64,000 bases of DNA from Marmoricola sp. OAE513 (GTDB taxonomy: Bacteria; Actinomycetota; Actinomycetes; Propionibacteriales; Nocardioidaceae). The notes beneath the pieces were generated by a model, which saw nothing but the letters and a program-made list of their open reading frames with translations, searched no databases and had not been told where the DNA came from. Position numbers and translations under genes: made by a program. Where the stretch lies: positions 2,480,001-2,544,000 of the forward strand of contig NZ_JBEPOC010000001.1 of the NCBI RefSeq assembly GCF_040546585.1, given 5' to 3'. Positions 62,660 to 64,000 of the stretch are shown here, piece after piece. Numbering within the stretch: position 1 is the stretch's first letter; each line of letters opens with the position of its first letter.

Positions 62660-64000
62660 TCAGAGGTTGGCGAGCTCCCGCTTGAGCACCTTGCCGGTGG
62701 GGTTCCGGGGCAGCTCGTCGAGGAACACCACGTCGCGCGGGGACTTGTAGCGCGCCAGGTTGTCCTTGACGAAGTCCTGCACCGCAGTGGCCTCCAGCGA
62801 CTCGCCCGGCTTGAGCACCACGAAGGCGCGCAGCCGCTGGCCGAAGGCCTCGTCCTCGGCACCGAGGACCGCGGCGTCCGCGATCGCCGGGTGCGTGACG
62901 AGCAGCTCCTCGACCTCGCGCGGGAAGACGTTCTCACCGCCGGAGATGATCATCTCGTCGTCGCGGCCGTCGATGTAGAGCCGGCCGGCGGAGTCGAAGT
63001 GCCCCACGTCGCCGCTGGACATCATCCCGCCGATGATCTCCTTGCCGCCGCCGCCGGTGTAGCCCTCGAACGGCGCGGTGGTGCCGACGAAGATCCGGCC
63101 GGTCTCGCCCCGAGGGACCTCGTTCCCCTTGTCGTCGAGGATCTTGATCCGCACGCCCAGGCACGGCTTGCCGACCGACGTCGGGAAGTCACGGACGTCG
63201 TCGGGGGTCGCCAGGGTCGCGACCGAGACCTCGGTCGACCCGTACAGGTTGTAGATCACGTCGCCGATCAGCTCGGAGACCTGCTTGGACACGGCGGCCG
63301 GCAGCTGGGAACCGGCGGTGAAGGCGCAGCGCAGCGAGCTGGTGTCGTACTCGGCCAGTGCCTCGGGGCCCAGTTCGACCATCCGCTGCAGCATGATCGG
63401 GACGACGCAGATGGTGGCCGCCTGGTGCTCGCTGATGTCGGTGAGCATCTGCCGGGCGTCGAACTTGGTGCGCAGCACCAGCTTGTTGCCGACCGAGATC
63501 GCGAGCAGCGCCAGCAGCAGCCCCGTGCCGTGGAACAGGGGCGGGCCCATCACGGTGGCCTCGCCGGAACGCATCGGCATCCGGTCGAGCACCCCACCAG
63601 GGATGGCGAATCCCTTCGGGTCGGGGCGAGGAGCACCCTTCGGCGTACCGGTGGTGCCGCTGGTCAGCAGTACGATCCGGCCGGGCTTGGCCGGCGGAGT
63701 CGGGAGGGCCGGGTCGCCGGTGGCGATCAGCCGGTCGAGGTCGTCGGTGCTGGCGCCGGAGACGTCGACGGAGAACTTGCCGAACCGCGGGGCGACGTCA
63801 CCGAGGATCGATTCGAATTCGGCGTCGTGGACGAGCAGGTCGACGCCCTCGCGCTCGCACACCTCGGTCGCCTGCCGCGCCGAGAAGGAGGTGTTCAGCC
63901 ACAGGCTGCGCAGCCCCGCGCGGGACGCGGCGAACCCGACGACCAGGGGAGCGCGGTGGTTGCGGCAGAGCATGGCGATGCCGTCGCCGGGCTTGAGGCC
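62660..64000 (-). CDS. Acyl-CoA synthetase / AMP-dependent ligase (N-terminus outside window)
   Basis: At least 447 residues are visible, and the N-terminal part lies beyond the window end (the frame is open through GLKPGDGIAMLCRNHRAP at 64000). Motifs of the ANL superfamily: P-loop LLTSGTTGTPKGAP, PPLFHGTGLLLALL, NLYGSTEVSVATLA, SGDVGHFDSAGRLYIDGRDD, ISGGENVFPREVEE and the C-terminal PRNPTGKVLKREL with catalytic Lys. It activates a fatty or other carboxylic acid as acyl-AMP and acyl-CoA; chain length cannot be told. Confidence 0.93.
   Translation of the reverse strand, partial: GLKPGDGIAMLCRNHRAPLVVGFAASRAGLRSLWLNTSFSARQATEVCEREGVDLLVHDAEFESILGDVAPRFGKFSVDVSGASTDDLDRLIATGDPALPTPPAKPGRIVLLTSGTTGTPKGAPRPDPKGFAIPGGVLDRMPMRSGEATVMGPPLFHGTGLLLALLAISVGNKLVLRTKFDARQMLTDISEHQAATICVVPIMLQRMVELGPEALAEYDTSSLRCAFTAGSQLPAAVSKQVSELIGDVIYNLYGSTEVSVATLATPDDVRDFPTSVGKPCLGVRIKILDDKGNEVPRGETGRIFVGTTAPFEGYTGGGGKEIIGGMMSSGDVGHFDSAGRLYIDGRDDEMIISGGENVFPREVEELLVTHPAIADAAVLGAEDEAFGQRLRAFVVLKPGESLEATAVQDFVKDNLARYKSPRDVVFLDELPRNPTGKVLKRELANL

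Overview
The window is high-GC DNA with dense, short-spaced genes, many GTG starts and GTGA/ATGA stop-start overlaps. A flagellated, non-mycelial actinobacterium fits best. FliA/FliW/CsrA motility genes, a DtxR/IdeR-type iron repressor, EfeUOB, a DesA3-like desaturase pair, a GlnR-type box and the GGTTTCGACnAGCTCAACC dispersed repeat together suggest Nocardioidaceae (Nocardioides-like). This is inference from gene content, not a database match.

Region 1 (1-15.5 kb) is motility and chemotaxis. On the minus strand lie fliS, fliD, flagellin and the sigma-28 factor gene. On the plus strand lie flgN-flgK-flgL-fliW, csrA, an SGNH esterase, and cheA-cheW-MCP, with a convergent DosR/DevR-like response regulator at the end. 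Flagellin and cheA have near-consensus sigma-28 promoters (TCAA-N15-GCCGAT). The fliA/flgN intergenic region and the cheA promoter share a composite element ending in a DosR-box-like palindrome (GGGACT-N2-A-TCCC). I infer that the adjacent DosR-like regulator acts there, possibly with the soluble PAS-PAS-GAF-GAF receptor.

Region 2 (15.5-28 kb) holds the DtxR-type regulator, a secreted beta-propeller protein, a saccharopine-dehydrogenase-like reductase, efeUOB, a CsbD-like gene of 59 codons, and a first siderophore ABC importer with a divergent binding lipoprotein. Region 3 (28-39 kb) runs from tRNA-Arg through PAP2, LCP, mscL, a SAF protein, an FmdB/Ruc-like zinc ribbon and 5-FTHF cyclo-ligase to a UGPase-moeA/glp-moaC-mogA-rimJ-glpR/sepX row. 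Its order resembles the M. tuberculosis Rv0985c-Rv0996 neighbourhood and suggests a cell-division (Glp-GlpR) cassette with molybdopterin genes inserted.

Region 4 (39-46 kb) holds an apparently catalytically dead alpha/beta hydrolase with a divergent TetR, a sortase, a ferredoxin reductase/desaturase pair with two small coupled genes, and a lone MCE protein. Region 5 (46-53.5 kb) is a second siderophore importer, an ABC half-transporter and a siderophore-interacting protein, controlled by several DtxR-like operators including a 22-bp perfect palindrome touching a start codon. Region 6 (53.5-64 kb) has a DrrAB-like ABC pair, a thioesterase, a quinone oxidoreductase divergent from a TetR-sulfotransferase pair across a palindromic operator, a DUF3263 protein, type III glutamine synthetase with a GlnR-like box, a nested inverted repeat, an F420-type luciferase-like oxidoreductase and a truncated acyl-CoA synthetase.

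No gene-free stretch exceeds about 300 bases; the longest, about 210-235 bases, are described under their regulatory elements. No CRISPR array, rRNA, transposase or phage gene was seen.
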